Of a stretch of 64,000 nucleotides of DNA, positions 16,541 through 23,969 are shown piece by piece. A program made the translations under genes and the position numbers. The DNA is taken from NCBI GenBank assembly GCA_024234635.1, contig JACKNX010000002.1, positions 449,190 to 513,189 on the forward strand, read 5' to 3'. Source of the DNA: Pseudomonadales bacterium. Its GTDB lineage: Bacteria; Pseudomonadota; Gammaproteobacteria; Pseudomonadales; Azotimanducaceae. Each line of letters opens with the position of its first letter. Position 1 is the stretch's first letter. The notes beneath the pieces were generated by a model that was given only the letters and a program-made list of their open reading frames with translations, was not told where the DNA came from and searched no databases.

Positions 16541-17476
16541 TCAGACCCCACCCAGAAACCCGCGGAGCGCGTGCAGAAACGCCAGCGTATTCTGTTGCGC
16601 AACGTTGTGCCCGCAGTCGGGAATCTCAACAAATTGTCCACGGGGAAGCGTGCGCGCGAAGCGTTCCGCCGCCTCCCGGTCCAGAACCGTGGAGGTGCCG
16701 CCGCGCACTACGAGTGCCCGACAGCTGATGGCCTGCACCGCCGCCAGTCCGGGAATGGCGGGGTGCGAATCCGCGCGATGGTAACGACGCCTGTCAGCCT
16801 TGGGCACATACTTGCCGTCCGCCCGGCGAATCAGGTTGTACTTCAGCGTGCGCTCGATGTGCGCGCGTGACCGATAGGGGTCGTACCTGGCCACGCGATC
16901 GAGAAACTCGTTCATGTCGTCGAATTCAATATTGCGTCCGACAAATTCGCGGATCATGCGTCGCCCTTCCTCGTTCACTTCCGGCCCGATATCCACCATA
17001 ACAAGGCGCTCTACGAGCTCCGGATGATTCAGGGCAAGCGCACAGGCCGCCAGGCCACCCATGGAATGCCCCACCACGATACAGGGACGACCGATCACCG
17101 CACGGATGAAGGCCGCCGCATCGGCCATGAGTTCCGGTATGTCGTAATGCGCGCCACGACTCCACTCCGAATCACCGTGGCCGCGCTGGTCGAGCGCGAA
17201 CACCGACCATTGGTCACAAAGATTCAGGCTGACCAGATCCCAGCTGTGCGCGGACTGGTTGCCACCGTGCAGCAGCAGAATGGGTTCCGCCGCCGCGTCC
17301 CCCCACTGCAGGTAATGGAAGCGCAGGTGTCTGAGCACGGTATTGGCGGATACATAACGCACCTGCGGCGGATACGTGATGGACAGGTCCGCGGCGCTGG
17401 CTTTCAGGCTGTCGAATTCCGGCCCGATGGCCAGGTTCACGGCATCGAGTCCTTCGCTGAATCGGTTCAGGTGCAT
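16541..17476 (-). CDS. Alpha/beta hydrolase
   Basis: A 311-residue alpha/beta-hydrolase fold enzyme. Landmarks are the oxyanion HGGNQ segment, DQRGHGDSEW, the nucleophile elbow GHSMGG with a serine, and the late histidine in IPDCGHNVAQQN. The serine nucleophile points to an esterase, lactonase or carbon-carbon hydrolase, not an epoxide hydrolase or haloalkane dehalogenase, which use aspartate. ATG 17476 is chosen; an in-frame GTG at 17548 would add 24 residues, and neither has a clear ribosome binding site. It is convergent with the crotonase. Substrate unknown. Confidence 0.85.
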   Translation of the reverse strand: MHLNRFSEGLDAVNLAIGPEFDSLKASAADLSITYPPQVRYVSANTVLRHLRFHYLQWGDAAAEPILLLHGGNQSAHSWDLVSLNLCDQWSVFALDQRGHGDSEWSRGAHYDIPELMADAAAFIRAVIGRPCIVVGHSMGGLAACALALNHPELVERLVMVDIGPEVNEEGRRMIREFVGRNIEFDDMNEFLDRVARYDPYRSRAHIERTLKYNLIRRADGKYVPKADRRRYHRADSHPAIPGLAAVQAISCRALVVRGGTSTVLDREAAERFARTLPRGQFVEIPDCGHNVAQQNTLAFLHALRGFLGGV

Positions 17477-17633
17477 CAAAGTGGCTTGTTGCTGACCAGG
17501 CGGAAAGACTACCCGGCAACCCTTCCGCTTGTCGAAGTCATTCCGCACGGGACAGGGGTGGGTTAACCTCCCCTACCCCGCCGGCGTGCCGCTGGACACG
17601 CCGGTCAACCGAGAGAACCCGGAGACCCACCCG

Positions 17634-18110
17634 ATGCACTACCTGTCACGAACCGTTGCCGCCCTGTCGCTCTGCTTCAGCGTTTTCGCGCACGCCGGCA
17701 CACCGACGGTGAACGATCTCGCCTGGATGACCGGTTACTGGCGTGGGCCTGTCGGTGAAGCCACGATGGAAGAGAACTGGAATGCACCCTTGGGCGGCAC
17801 GATGTCCTCCGCGGTGCGCATGGCGGGCGCGGCGTCCACGCAGATGCTGGAAATGGTCATCATCCGCGAACAGGACGGCACACTCGTTCTTGCCCTGCAG
17901 CAGTTCAACCCCGACTACACGCCGCGCACGCCCGCGCCGCAGACGATGACACTGGCGTCACTGGGCGAGCGGACCGTCTCGTTCGCGCCAGCCGACGGCT
18001 CACCGGGGCTGCAACGGCTCACCTATTCCCGCTCAGCAGACGATGTGTTCACGGTGGAGGCGCAATTGCCGGACGGCAGCGTTTTCAGGGCACCGCTGTC
18101 GCCACACTGA
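17634..18110 (+). CDS. DUF6265-like exported protein
   Basis: A 158-residue protein with an N-terminal Sec signal peptide (MHYLSRTVAALSLCFSVFAHA, probable cleavage near residue 21) and a small beta-rich domain beginning DLAWMTGYWRG, the hallmark of DUF6265. Family function is unknown. ATG 17634 is preceded by a GGAGA box. It precedes the halohydrin-dehalogenase-like gene by 33 bp on the same strand and could be co-transcribed with it. Periplasmic location is predicted. Confidence 0.75.
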   Translation: MHYLSRTVAALSLCFSVFAHAGTPTVNDLAWMTGYWRGPVGEATMEENWNAPLGGTMSSAVRMAGAASTQMLEMVIIREQDGTLVLALQQFNPDYTPRTPAPQTMTLASLGERTVSFAPADGSPGLQRLTYSRSADDVFTVEAQLPDGSVFRAPLSPH

Positions 18111-18143
18111 CCCACCACCACCGGCCAACCAGGGAGACACATC

Positions 18144-18827
18144 ATGCGTGGCAGGCTCACCGGCAAACATGCCGTCATCACCCAGGGTAACGACTTCATG
18201 GGCCCCGTCACTGCAGAGGTTTTCGAGGCGGAGGGGGCACGCGTGACACTGGACACACGTGATCTCACGCAGCCGGGCGCCTGCGAAGCGTTGGTGGCGG
18301 ACGCCGGCGAAGTCGACATTCTCATCGCCAATCTGGCCGCGCCAAACTATTCCGGACGGCGAATCGCCGAGGTCGACGACGCAGCCTGGCATACCTGTTT
18401 CAACATCATGGTGCATCCGCTGCATCGCCTGTGTCGGGCAGTGTTGCCGCAGATGCAGGCCCGCCGCGCCGGCAAGATCGTGGTGTACGGCTCCGCTGTG
18501 GCGCTCAGGGGCATGAAGACACTGGCTGCCTACAGCGCCGCGCGGGCAGCCCAGGTCGGCTACGTGCAGTCGATCGGCGTGGAGGTGGCGCCGGACAATG
18601 TGCAGGTGAACCTGATCGCACAGAATTACGTGGAAAATCCCGCCTACTATCCGCCGGAACTGCAGGCGAAACCGGCCTTTCAGTCTTCGCTGCAACGTCA
18701 GGTTCCACTCGGTCGGTTGGCGAGGCCCGACGAAGATGCCCGTTTCGCCGCCTTCCTGGCCAGCAGCGAAGCCGATTTTTTCGTCGGCCAGGCCATCCCA
18801 TTTTCCGGCGGCTGGGTGCAACGCTAG
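18144..18827 (+). CDS. Halohydrin dehalogenase-like SDR-fold protein
   Basis: A 227-residue SDR-fold protein that lacks the NAD-binding TGxxxGxG turn. In its place is T13-QGND-F18-M-G20, matching the T-X4-F/Y-X-G motif of halohydrin dehalogenases. The catalytic triad is Ser117-Tyr130-Arg134 with spacing S-X12-Y-X3-R, again the dehalogenase signature rather than SDR Ser-Tyr-Lys. An NYVENPAYYP segment near residue 165 corresponds to the halide-pocket loop. Such enzymes convert vicinal haloalcohols to epoxides, releasing halide, and can run in reverse with azide, cyanide or nitrite. GGGAGA precedes ATG 18144. Motif matches are seen directly; activity is inference. The alternative is a degenerate SDR of other function. 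Confidence 0.8.
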   Translation: MRGRLTGKHAVITQGNDFMGPVTAEVFEAEGARVTLDTRDLTQPGACEALVADAGEVDILIANLAAPNYSGRRIAEVDDAAWHTCFNIMVHPLHRLCRAVLPQMQARRAGKIVVYGSAVALRGMKTLAAYSAARAAQVGYVQSIGVEVAPDNVQVNLIAQNYVENPAYYPPELQAKPAFQSSLQRQVPLGRLARPDEDARFAAFLASSEADFFVGQAIPFSGGWVQR

Positions 18828-18846
18828 TGGTCCGCTTGATAAGTTG

Positions 18847-18871
18847 GCAGGCTGCTGAAAAAGCAGTCTGC
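18847..18871. repeat. Hairpin sharing the GGCTGCTGAAAAAG end sequence
   Basis: A 10-bp stem with one wobble pair (18847-18856 with 18862-18871) lies just after the dehalogenase-like gene. Its loop side contains the same GGCTGCTGAAAAAG that bounds the element at 9291. It may be a solo end of that element or a terminator; there is no T run directly after it. Confidence 0.5.
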
Positions 18872-18972
18872 TAGGACGCCGGGAACGCAAAAAATATAAC
18901 GCGTTCTGTTGCTTCCAGGCATCCCGTAAACCAGAATCTGGCGCGGTTCGATCCACCGGGAGGGTACACATC

Positions 18973-20367
18973 ATGATGACGGGTGAGCAGTACAAGGCAT
19001 CGCTGAACGACGGTCGAGAAACATATTTCCAGGGCGAACGCGTCGACAACGTCGCCACCGACCCCATCCTCGGCATGACCGTGGATTCCGCGGCGCAGGG
19101 TTACGACCGCTTCTACAAACCGGGCGAGGATGCGGTTGGGGACTTCATGAAAGTTCCCAGCAATGCAAAGGAACTGCGCGAGCAGGTCGAACTGCACGAG
19201 ACAGTGGATCTGCTGACACACGTCACCTATGCATCGATCATGACGCTGCTCACCGCCGCGGACAAAATCGAGGCGCAGCTACCCGAGAACGCCGCGCGCA
19301 TTCGGGCCTACGTGAAAGAAGTCCAGCGCAAGGACCTGCGCATCACGCAGTGCATCACCGATGCCAAAGGTGACCGCAGCCGTTCACCTTCCAAGCAGGA
19401 CGACCCCGATGCCTACGTACGCGTCGTCAAGCGCACGAGCGACGGCGTGGTGATTCGCGGCGCCAAACTGCACATCTCCGCGGCGAGCATGGGTCACGAG
19501 CTCATGACCATTCCCACCAAATCCATGAAAACGGGCGAAGATGACTACGCGATCGCCTGCATGGTGCCGGTGAACGCGAAGGGCGTGAAGATCATCAACA
19601 CCACGTACTTCCCGCGGCATGCCGACGTGCGTGACTTTCCGGTCTCGGGCCGGCATCACACTCCGGAAGGGTTCGTGATTTTTGACGACGTATTCGTGCC
19701 CAGGGAGCGTGTCTTCCTGGACGGCCCGCCGGAACTGGCGGCGATCTTCGCCCACAGCCTCGGCCTGTGGGAGCGCCTCGGCGGACTCGCCGGCATGGCA
19801 ACCGGTTACGACCGCCTGGTGGGCTACGCCCAACTCATCTCGGAAGCGAATGGTCTGGCGAAGACCGCGCACATCCGCGAAAAAATCTCCGAAATGATGA
19901 TCAACGCCACGCTCATCCGCGCGTCGCTGGAAGCCGCCATCGAAAACTGCAAGATCACCTCCGACGGCGCCGCCTTTCCCGACGAGCTGTACACCAACGT
20001 CGGCAAGTACCACGGCGCGGCCAACTATTCGCTGATGGTGCGCCACCTGCACGATATCGCCGGCGGCGCGGTGGTGACGGCGCCCTCCATCGCCGACATC
20101 GAAAACCAGGAGGTCGGTCACCTGGCCCGCAAGTACATGGGCACCCGTCAGGACGTGGACGGCCTGTACCGCACCAGACTGTTCCACGCCATTCGCGATA
20201 CCACCGCCGATGCCCTGGGCGGCTGGAGCACGGTGACGAACATCCAGGCTGGTGGTGGGCTCTATGCCCAGCGCATTGTCTCGCGCCTGCACTACGATCT
20301 GGAAAACGCCAAGCGTCTGGCGCTGGAGCACGCCAACATGTCGGAATACATCGGACGCACGGCCTGA
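18973..20367 (+). CDS. 4-hydroxyphenylacetate 3-monooxygenase / HpaB family oxidoreductase
   Basis: A 464-residue member of the family that joins HpaB flavin-dependent monooxygenases and 4-hydroxybutyryl-CoA dehydratases, with acyl-CoA-dehydrogenase-like fold. Family segments include DAYVRVVKRTSDGVVIRGAK (about 142-161), FVIFDDVFVPRERVF and KYHGAANYSLMVRHLHDIAGG. The dehydratase branch binds a [4Fe-4S] cluster through a CX3C pair, and none is present (THVTYASIM instead; only three scattered cysteines), so a flavin-dependent hydroxylase role is favoured. No reductase (HpaC) gene is adjacent. It follows the dehalogenase-like gene by about 145 bp. Substrate unknown. Confidence 0.8.
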   Translation: MMTGEQYKASLNDGRETYFQGERVDNVATDPILGMTVDSAAQGYDRFYKPGEDAVGDFMKVPSNAKELREQVELHETVDLLTHVTYASIMTLLTAADKIEAQLPENAARIRAYVKEVQRKDLRITQCITDAKGDRSRSPSKQDDPDAYVRVVKRTSDGVVIRGAKLHISAASMGHELMTIPTKSMKTGEDDYAIACMVPVNAKGVKIINTTYFPRHADVRDFPVSGRHHTPEGFVIFDDVFVPRERVFLDGPPELAAIFAHSLGLWERLGGLAGMATGYDRLVGYAQLISEANGLAKTAHIREKISEMMINATLIRASLEAAIENCKITSDGAAFPDELYTNVGKYHGAANYSLMVRHLHDIAGGAVVTAPSIADIENQEVGHLARKYMGTRQDVDGLYRTRLFHAIRDTTADALGGWSTVTNIQAGGGLYAQRIVSRLHYDLENAKRLALEHANMSEYIGRTA

Positions 20368-20431
20368 GTCGACGGCGCCATCGGGGCGGGACGACCGGAC
20401 GGTCTCCCGCTGCCGCAATGCTGGCAACCGA

Positions 20432-21967
20432 TCAGTTGGTCCGCGCCGACACCACCTGTGCCTGCCCCGCCAGCAACGACTCCTGACGCAACGGCACTTC
20501 ACGCACGACGTACTGACCCCCGGCGACGTTCCCGACGTCCAGTGCCAGACTCTGCTCGCCACTGGCAGCCCAGCGCAGCATGACGCGTACACGCACGTCG
20601 CGCATCGCAACCGGGGTGCCGTTGGTCACCCGAACGAACAGCCGCCCGGCGTTGTCGTTGAACAGCTCGGCCTTGGTATACCGCTCGGGCTGCCGTGGCA
20701 GATCGAGGCGAACGAGACTGGTGAGCGCCGCCTGACCGGTCGCGTCCTGGGCCTGCGATGCCGCCGCGTAGTAGCGCACCGCCTCATCCTGATTGCCTTC
20801 CGCTTCCGCCAGCTTGCCCATCTCGTTGTAAGCAACCGCCGTGGGCAGCAGCTTCAGCGACGACGAAAAATCGTTTTTGGCATCCGCCCGTTGCTTCAGG
20901 GCGGCATGACTGACACCGCGGCCCAAGTAGTAGGCAAAAAACCCATCATCCCTGCCGATGGCGCGATCGTAGTTCGACACCGCATCCGCATGCTTGCCCT
21001 GCAGTCGGCGGATATCGCCACGCAGGCCATGAAACTGCGCCTCGGCAGGCTGCAGCCGCAATGCCTTGTCGATCTCCCCCAGCGCCACGTCGTACTGCTT
21101 GCTCTCGATGGCGCTGCGCGCGGCATCGAATGCCGCGTACGCAGGCTTGTCGTCGCGAATGCGTTTCGTCGCCCGCTGGTAGCGCTCCACGCCAAGATCA
21201 CTGCCGGTTATACCCTGTGCTTTCAGCTCCTGCACACGTGCCCGGTTGTTCTCGACCCGCTCCGCGGACGGCGGGTGACTGGCGAACAGGCCATCGATCC
21301 AACCCGACTTGCGGCCCTGCGACATCTTCACGAACTTCTCCTGCAGCGTCACCGCCGCATTCGGGTCGTAGCCGGCCTGCGCCATGAATTTCGTGCCGTA
21401 ATAGTCCGACTCCCGCTCCGCATCCCGCCCGTACTTCTGGGTCACCAGGCCCGCCGCCAGCTGACCACCAGCCAGCAGCGCGCCCGCATACTCGCTGTTG
21501 CGGGTGCCGATGGCGGCACCGAGCAGCACGCCCTGAAGGATCGTGCCCCGTTCCATGCTCTTGGCGCCGTGCCTCGCCGCTGCGTGCGTTACCTCGTGGC
21601 CCAGAACCGCCGCCAGTTCCGCTTCATTTTCCAGTTCGGTGAGCAGCCCCCGGTTTATGGCCAGCTTGCCGCCAGGCATCGCCCAGGCATTGGGAATCGA
21701 ATTGTTCAGCACGACGAACTCATATGGCAGATCGACACCGCTGTGCGCCACCACCCGTTTGCCAACTCCCGCGACATAGGTGGTGAGGTCAGGATCGACC
21801 TTGTACTGCCCACCCTGCATCTGCTGTGCCGGGACATAGTTCTTGCGGCCGATTTCAATCTGCTGCTCGGTACCGATGAATGCGATCTCGTTCTTGCCGG
21901 TAACCGGGTTCACGGCACAGCCGGTGAGCAGGCCGAGAAGCAGGAGGGGAAGCGCTGACTTGACCAT
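20432..21967 (-). CDS. Lipoprotein M48 zinc metalloprotease with TPR region
   Basis: A 511-residue envelope protease of the BepA/LoiP type. The N-terminus MVKSALPLLLLGLLTGC is a lipoprotein signal with lipobox LTGC. The zinc motif is HEVTH in VLGHEVTHAAARHGAKS (about residue 140), with a downstream ESDYYG segment supplying the third ligand. The C-terminal half is helical with TPR-like repeats. Start ATG 21967 was chosen for the signal peptide; the frame is open 38 codons further upstream without merit. Such proteins degrade or help assemble outer-membrane proteins in the periplasm. It is convergent with the HpaB-like gene. Confidence 0.9.
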   Translation of the reverse strand: MVKSALPLLLLGLLTGCAVNPVTGKNEIAFIGTEQQIEIGRKNYVPAQQMQGGQYKVDPDLTTYVAGVGKRVVAHSGVDLPYEFVVLNNSIPNAWAMPGGKLAINRGLLTELENEAELAAVLGHEVTHAAARHGAKSMERGTILQGVLLGAAIGTRNSEYAGALLAGGQLAAGLVTQKYGRDAERESDYYGTKFMAQAGYDPNAAVTLQEKFVKMSQGRKSGWIDGLFASHPPSAERVENNRARVQELKAQGITGSDLGVERYQRATKRIRDDKPAYAAFDAARSAIESKQYDVALGEIDKALRLQPAEAQFHGLRGDIRRLQGKHADAVSNYDRAIGRDDGFFAYYLGRGVSHAALKQRADAKNDFSSSLKLLPTAVAYNEMGKLAEAEGNQDEAVRYYAAASQAQDATGQAALTSLVRLDLPRQPERYTKAELFNDNAGRLFVRVTNGTPVAMRDVRVRVMLRWAASGEQSLALDVGNVAGGQYVVREVPLRQESLLAGQAQVVSARTN

Positions 21968-22107
21968 CGTGTACGACTCCTGTGGATCGGCAGGCATCGG
22001 GAACTGGTTCACGATCGAACCCCACGCTGACGTCCGACCTGCCGGTGCGGGTAGGCTACCCACCCCCTCCGGTAGCGGCAACCTGCGCTCTTCGTCACAG
22101 CCGGAAT

Positions 22108-22134
22108 TGACAGAGGCATTACAATTTTATGCAT
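22108..22134 (+). promoter_or_regulatory. Candidate promoter upstream of two small ORFs
   Basis: A perfect TTGACA (22108-22113) is followed after 15 bases by TATGCA (22129-22134). Spacing is shorter than ideal. It would drive the 69-codon ORF at 22193 and the small membrane protein downstream. Confidence 0.4.
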
Positions 22135-22192
22135 CGAGCGGCAGACATCTGCGATAGCGTAACGGGGAGCTTCGCGCCCGCGGGGCACGAGG

Positions 22193-22402
22193 ATGACAAG
22201 GAAGAACCAAGGGGCGTCAGTTGTATCGATGACCACCGAAAACTACGAAGACCTGCTCAGTGCGGAAATCCGCAAGCTGGAAGCCGAATTCAGGAGCCGC
22301 CGGGGCAACGGCAGACCCATGTCCCGCTCCGTCGCCGCCGCCTACCGCAAGAGCATCGAACAGCGCATGGCGCAACTGCAGGCGCTGACGACCAAGCATT
22401 GA
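22193..22402 (+). CDS. Small hypothetical protein, basic and helical
   Basis: A 69-residue ORF without recognised family. Two helical, charged stretches are visible (EDLLSAEIRKLEAEFRSRRG and a C-terminal KSIEQRMAQLQALTTKH). A second in-frame ATG at 22229 (MTTENYEDLL) is a plausible alternative start giving 57 residues. It follows a candidate promoter by about 60 bp and precedes the 37-residue membrane protein by 38 bp. Nothing shows a function; reality is supported only by position and codon usage. Confidence 0.45.
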   Translation: MTRKNQGASVVSMTTENYEDLLSAEIRKLEAEFRSRRGNGRPMSRSVAAAYRKSIEQRMAQLQALTTKH

Positions 22403-22440
22403 TTGGTTACCCTTCGCCACCTCCAGGCAGGGCAACATAA

Positions 22441-22554
22441 ATGACCAACCGACAATCTCCCGTGAGCGACGAGCTGAGCACCAGCGAAGCCGTCCTGCTG
22501 CTTGTCTCCCTGGGCACCCTGGCGCTCATCATTCTGGGTATCCTCATCTATTGA
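22441..22554 (+). CDS. 37-residue single-pass membrane protein
   Basis: A short ORF encodes MTNRQSPVSDELSTSEAV followed by a hydrophobic stretch (about residues 18-37, rich in Leu/Ile/Val) ending in TyrStop. An AGGCAGGG box lies about eight bases upstream of the ATG. This is typical of small inner-membrane proteins that regulate larger partners. No family is recognised, and the partner is unknown. It lies between the 69-codon ORF and glyoxalase. Confidence 0.5.
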   Translation: MTNRQSPVSDELSTSEAVLLLVSLGTLALIILGILIY

Positions 22555-22634
22555 CCGTCAACCGTCGCCTGCAGGCACACCCGCCACACCGACATGGCTG
22601 GTAAGCTCTGCCACGACACTATTCCGGGAATGCC

Positions 22635-23054
22635 ATGAAATATCTCCATACCATGGTTCGCGTAACGAACCTCGACGATTCACTCGACTTCTACTGCAAC
22701 AAACTCGGGCTCCGCGAGATTGGCCGCCATGAGAATGCCGGTGGCCGATTCACGCTCGTCTTCCTCGCCGCGCCGGGCGATGAATCCGCCCAGGTCGAGC
22801 TGACCTATAACTGGGATCCGGAAACTCTGGGTGGCGGACGCAATTTCGGTCACCTTGCCTATGCGGTGGATGACATCTATGCCACCTGCCAGAAGCTCAG
22901 CGACGGGGGCGTCGTCATCAATCGCCCGCCGCGCGATGGTCGCATGGCGTTCGTGCGCTCGCCGGACAACGTATCCATCGAGTTGCTGCAGAAGGGCGGC
23001 GCCTTGCCGCCGAGCGAGCCCTGGGCCAGCATGCCGAACACGGGCGAGTGGTAG
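22635..23054 (+). CDS. gloA: Lactoylglutathione lyase (glyoxalase I)
   Basis: A 139-residue glyoxalase I, converting the methylglyoxal-glutathione hemithioacetal to S-lactoylglutathione in the cytoplasm. The four metal ligands of the vicinal-oxygen-chelate fold are in place: His5, Glu55, His73 (FGHLAYAV) and Glu116 (VSIELLQ). The length matches the E. coli type apart from a short C-terminal tail (SEPWASMPNTGEW). A glutathione S-transferase gene follows by 30 bp, suggesting a glutathione-dependent detoxification pair. Confidence 0.92.
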   Translation: MKYLHTMVRVTNLDDSLDFYCNKLGLREIGRHENAGGRFTLVFLAAPGDESAQVELTYNWDPETLGGGRNFGHLAYAVDDIYATCQKLSDGGVVINRPPRDGRMAFVRSPDNVSIELLQKGGALPPSEPWASMPNTGEW

Positions 23055-23084
23055 GCCAGCCCGCATTACGGAAGGAGGATTTTG

Positions 23085-23696
23085 ATGAAACTGTTTGACT
23101 CCATGGGCCCCAACCCCCATGTCGTGCGCATGTTCGCCGCCGAGAAGGGCGTGACGCTGGAGACCGAAAAGGTTGACCTGATGGGCGGGGAAAACCGCCA
23201 GTCGGCCTATCTGGCCCGGAACCCGGCGGGGCAGCTTCCCTGCCTGCAACTGGACAACGGCGAGTACCTTGCCGAAATTACTGCCATCTGCGAGTACCTG
23301 GACGAAATTGGTCCCGGACCTTCGCTGATTGGTGCCACGCCCGAAGAGCGTGCCCTCACCCGCATGTGGGTGCGTCGCGTCGATCTCAATATCGCCGAGC
23401 CGCTGGCCAACGGCTTCCGGTATGCCGAAGGCCTGCCGCTGTTCAAATCGCGCATGATCACCATCCCGGAGGCCGCAGAAGGCCTCAAGCGCATTGCCCG
23501 CGAAAAACTGGCCTGGCTGGACGGATTGATGGCCGGGCGGCAGTTCATCGGCGGCGACAGGCTCACGCTGGCCGACGTGTTGCTGTATTGCATGCTGGCC
23601 TTCGGCCGCAATGTCGGCCAACCGTTCGACGAAAATCTGCCGAACATCAAACCCTGGTTCGACCGCATGGCCGCGCGGCCCAGCGCCAGCGCCTGA
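23085..23696 (+). CDS. Glutathione S-transferase
   Basis: A 203-residue cytosolic GST with an N-terminal thioredoxin-like domain (MKLFDSMGPNPHVVRMFAAE, then NPAGQLPCLQLDNG with the cis-proline, and the glutathione gamma-glutamyl site EITAICEYLDE) and a helical C-terminal domain (GDRLTLADVLLYCML N-capping box). A strong AAGGAGG box sits six bases upstream of ATG 23085. It is the probable operon partner of gloA. Specific electrophile substrate is unknown; dehalogenating or isomerising GSTs are possible in this genomic setting but not shown. Confidence 0.9.
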   Translation: MKLFDSMGPNPHVVRMFAAEKGVTLETEKVDLMGGENRQSAYLARNPAGQLPCLQLDNGEYLAEITAICEYLDEIGPGPSLIGATPEERALTRMWVRRVDLNIAEPLANGFRYAEGLPLFKSRMITIPEAAEGLKRIAREKLAWLDGLMAGRQFIGGDRLTLADVLLYCMLAFGRNVGQPFDENLPNIKPWFDRMAARPSASA

Positions 23697-23969
23697 CGGG
23701 GCTTTCGAGCCGGTGCCCGCCCTGCCAGCGGCGGGCGCCAACCTCTCGCCAGCACATGCCGCGGGCGGCGGCGTACCGGCAACACCACCGGTTGTTCACG
23801 CCCCGACGGACCGAAAGCACCCCTGATTCGCACCCCGCCATCACGAATTGGCGCTTTTTTTACCGCGCTGAGAACTTTGTTGTAGCGGCGTTTTCGATCT
23901 GCTGCTAGCATTTTGTGTTACGTTTTGTAGCACTGACCGCAACTCCACCCCTCACGACAGAGCATTCGC

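Noticed and set aside
16541..17476. Epoxide hydrolase or haloalkane dehalogenase partner for the dehalogenase-like gene
   Set aside because: The nucleophile elbow is GHSMGG with serine, not the aspartate these enzymes need.
20252..21958. Long plus-strand frame opposite the M48 protease
   Set aside because: The minus strand has a lipobox, HEXXH and TPR-like repeats; the plus product is arginine-rich shadow.
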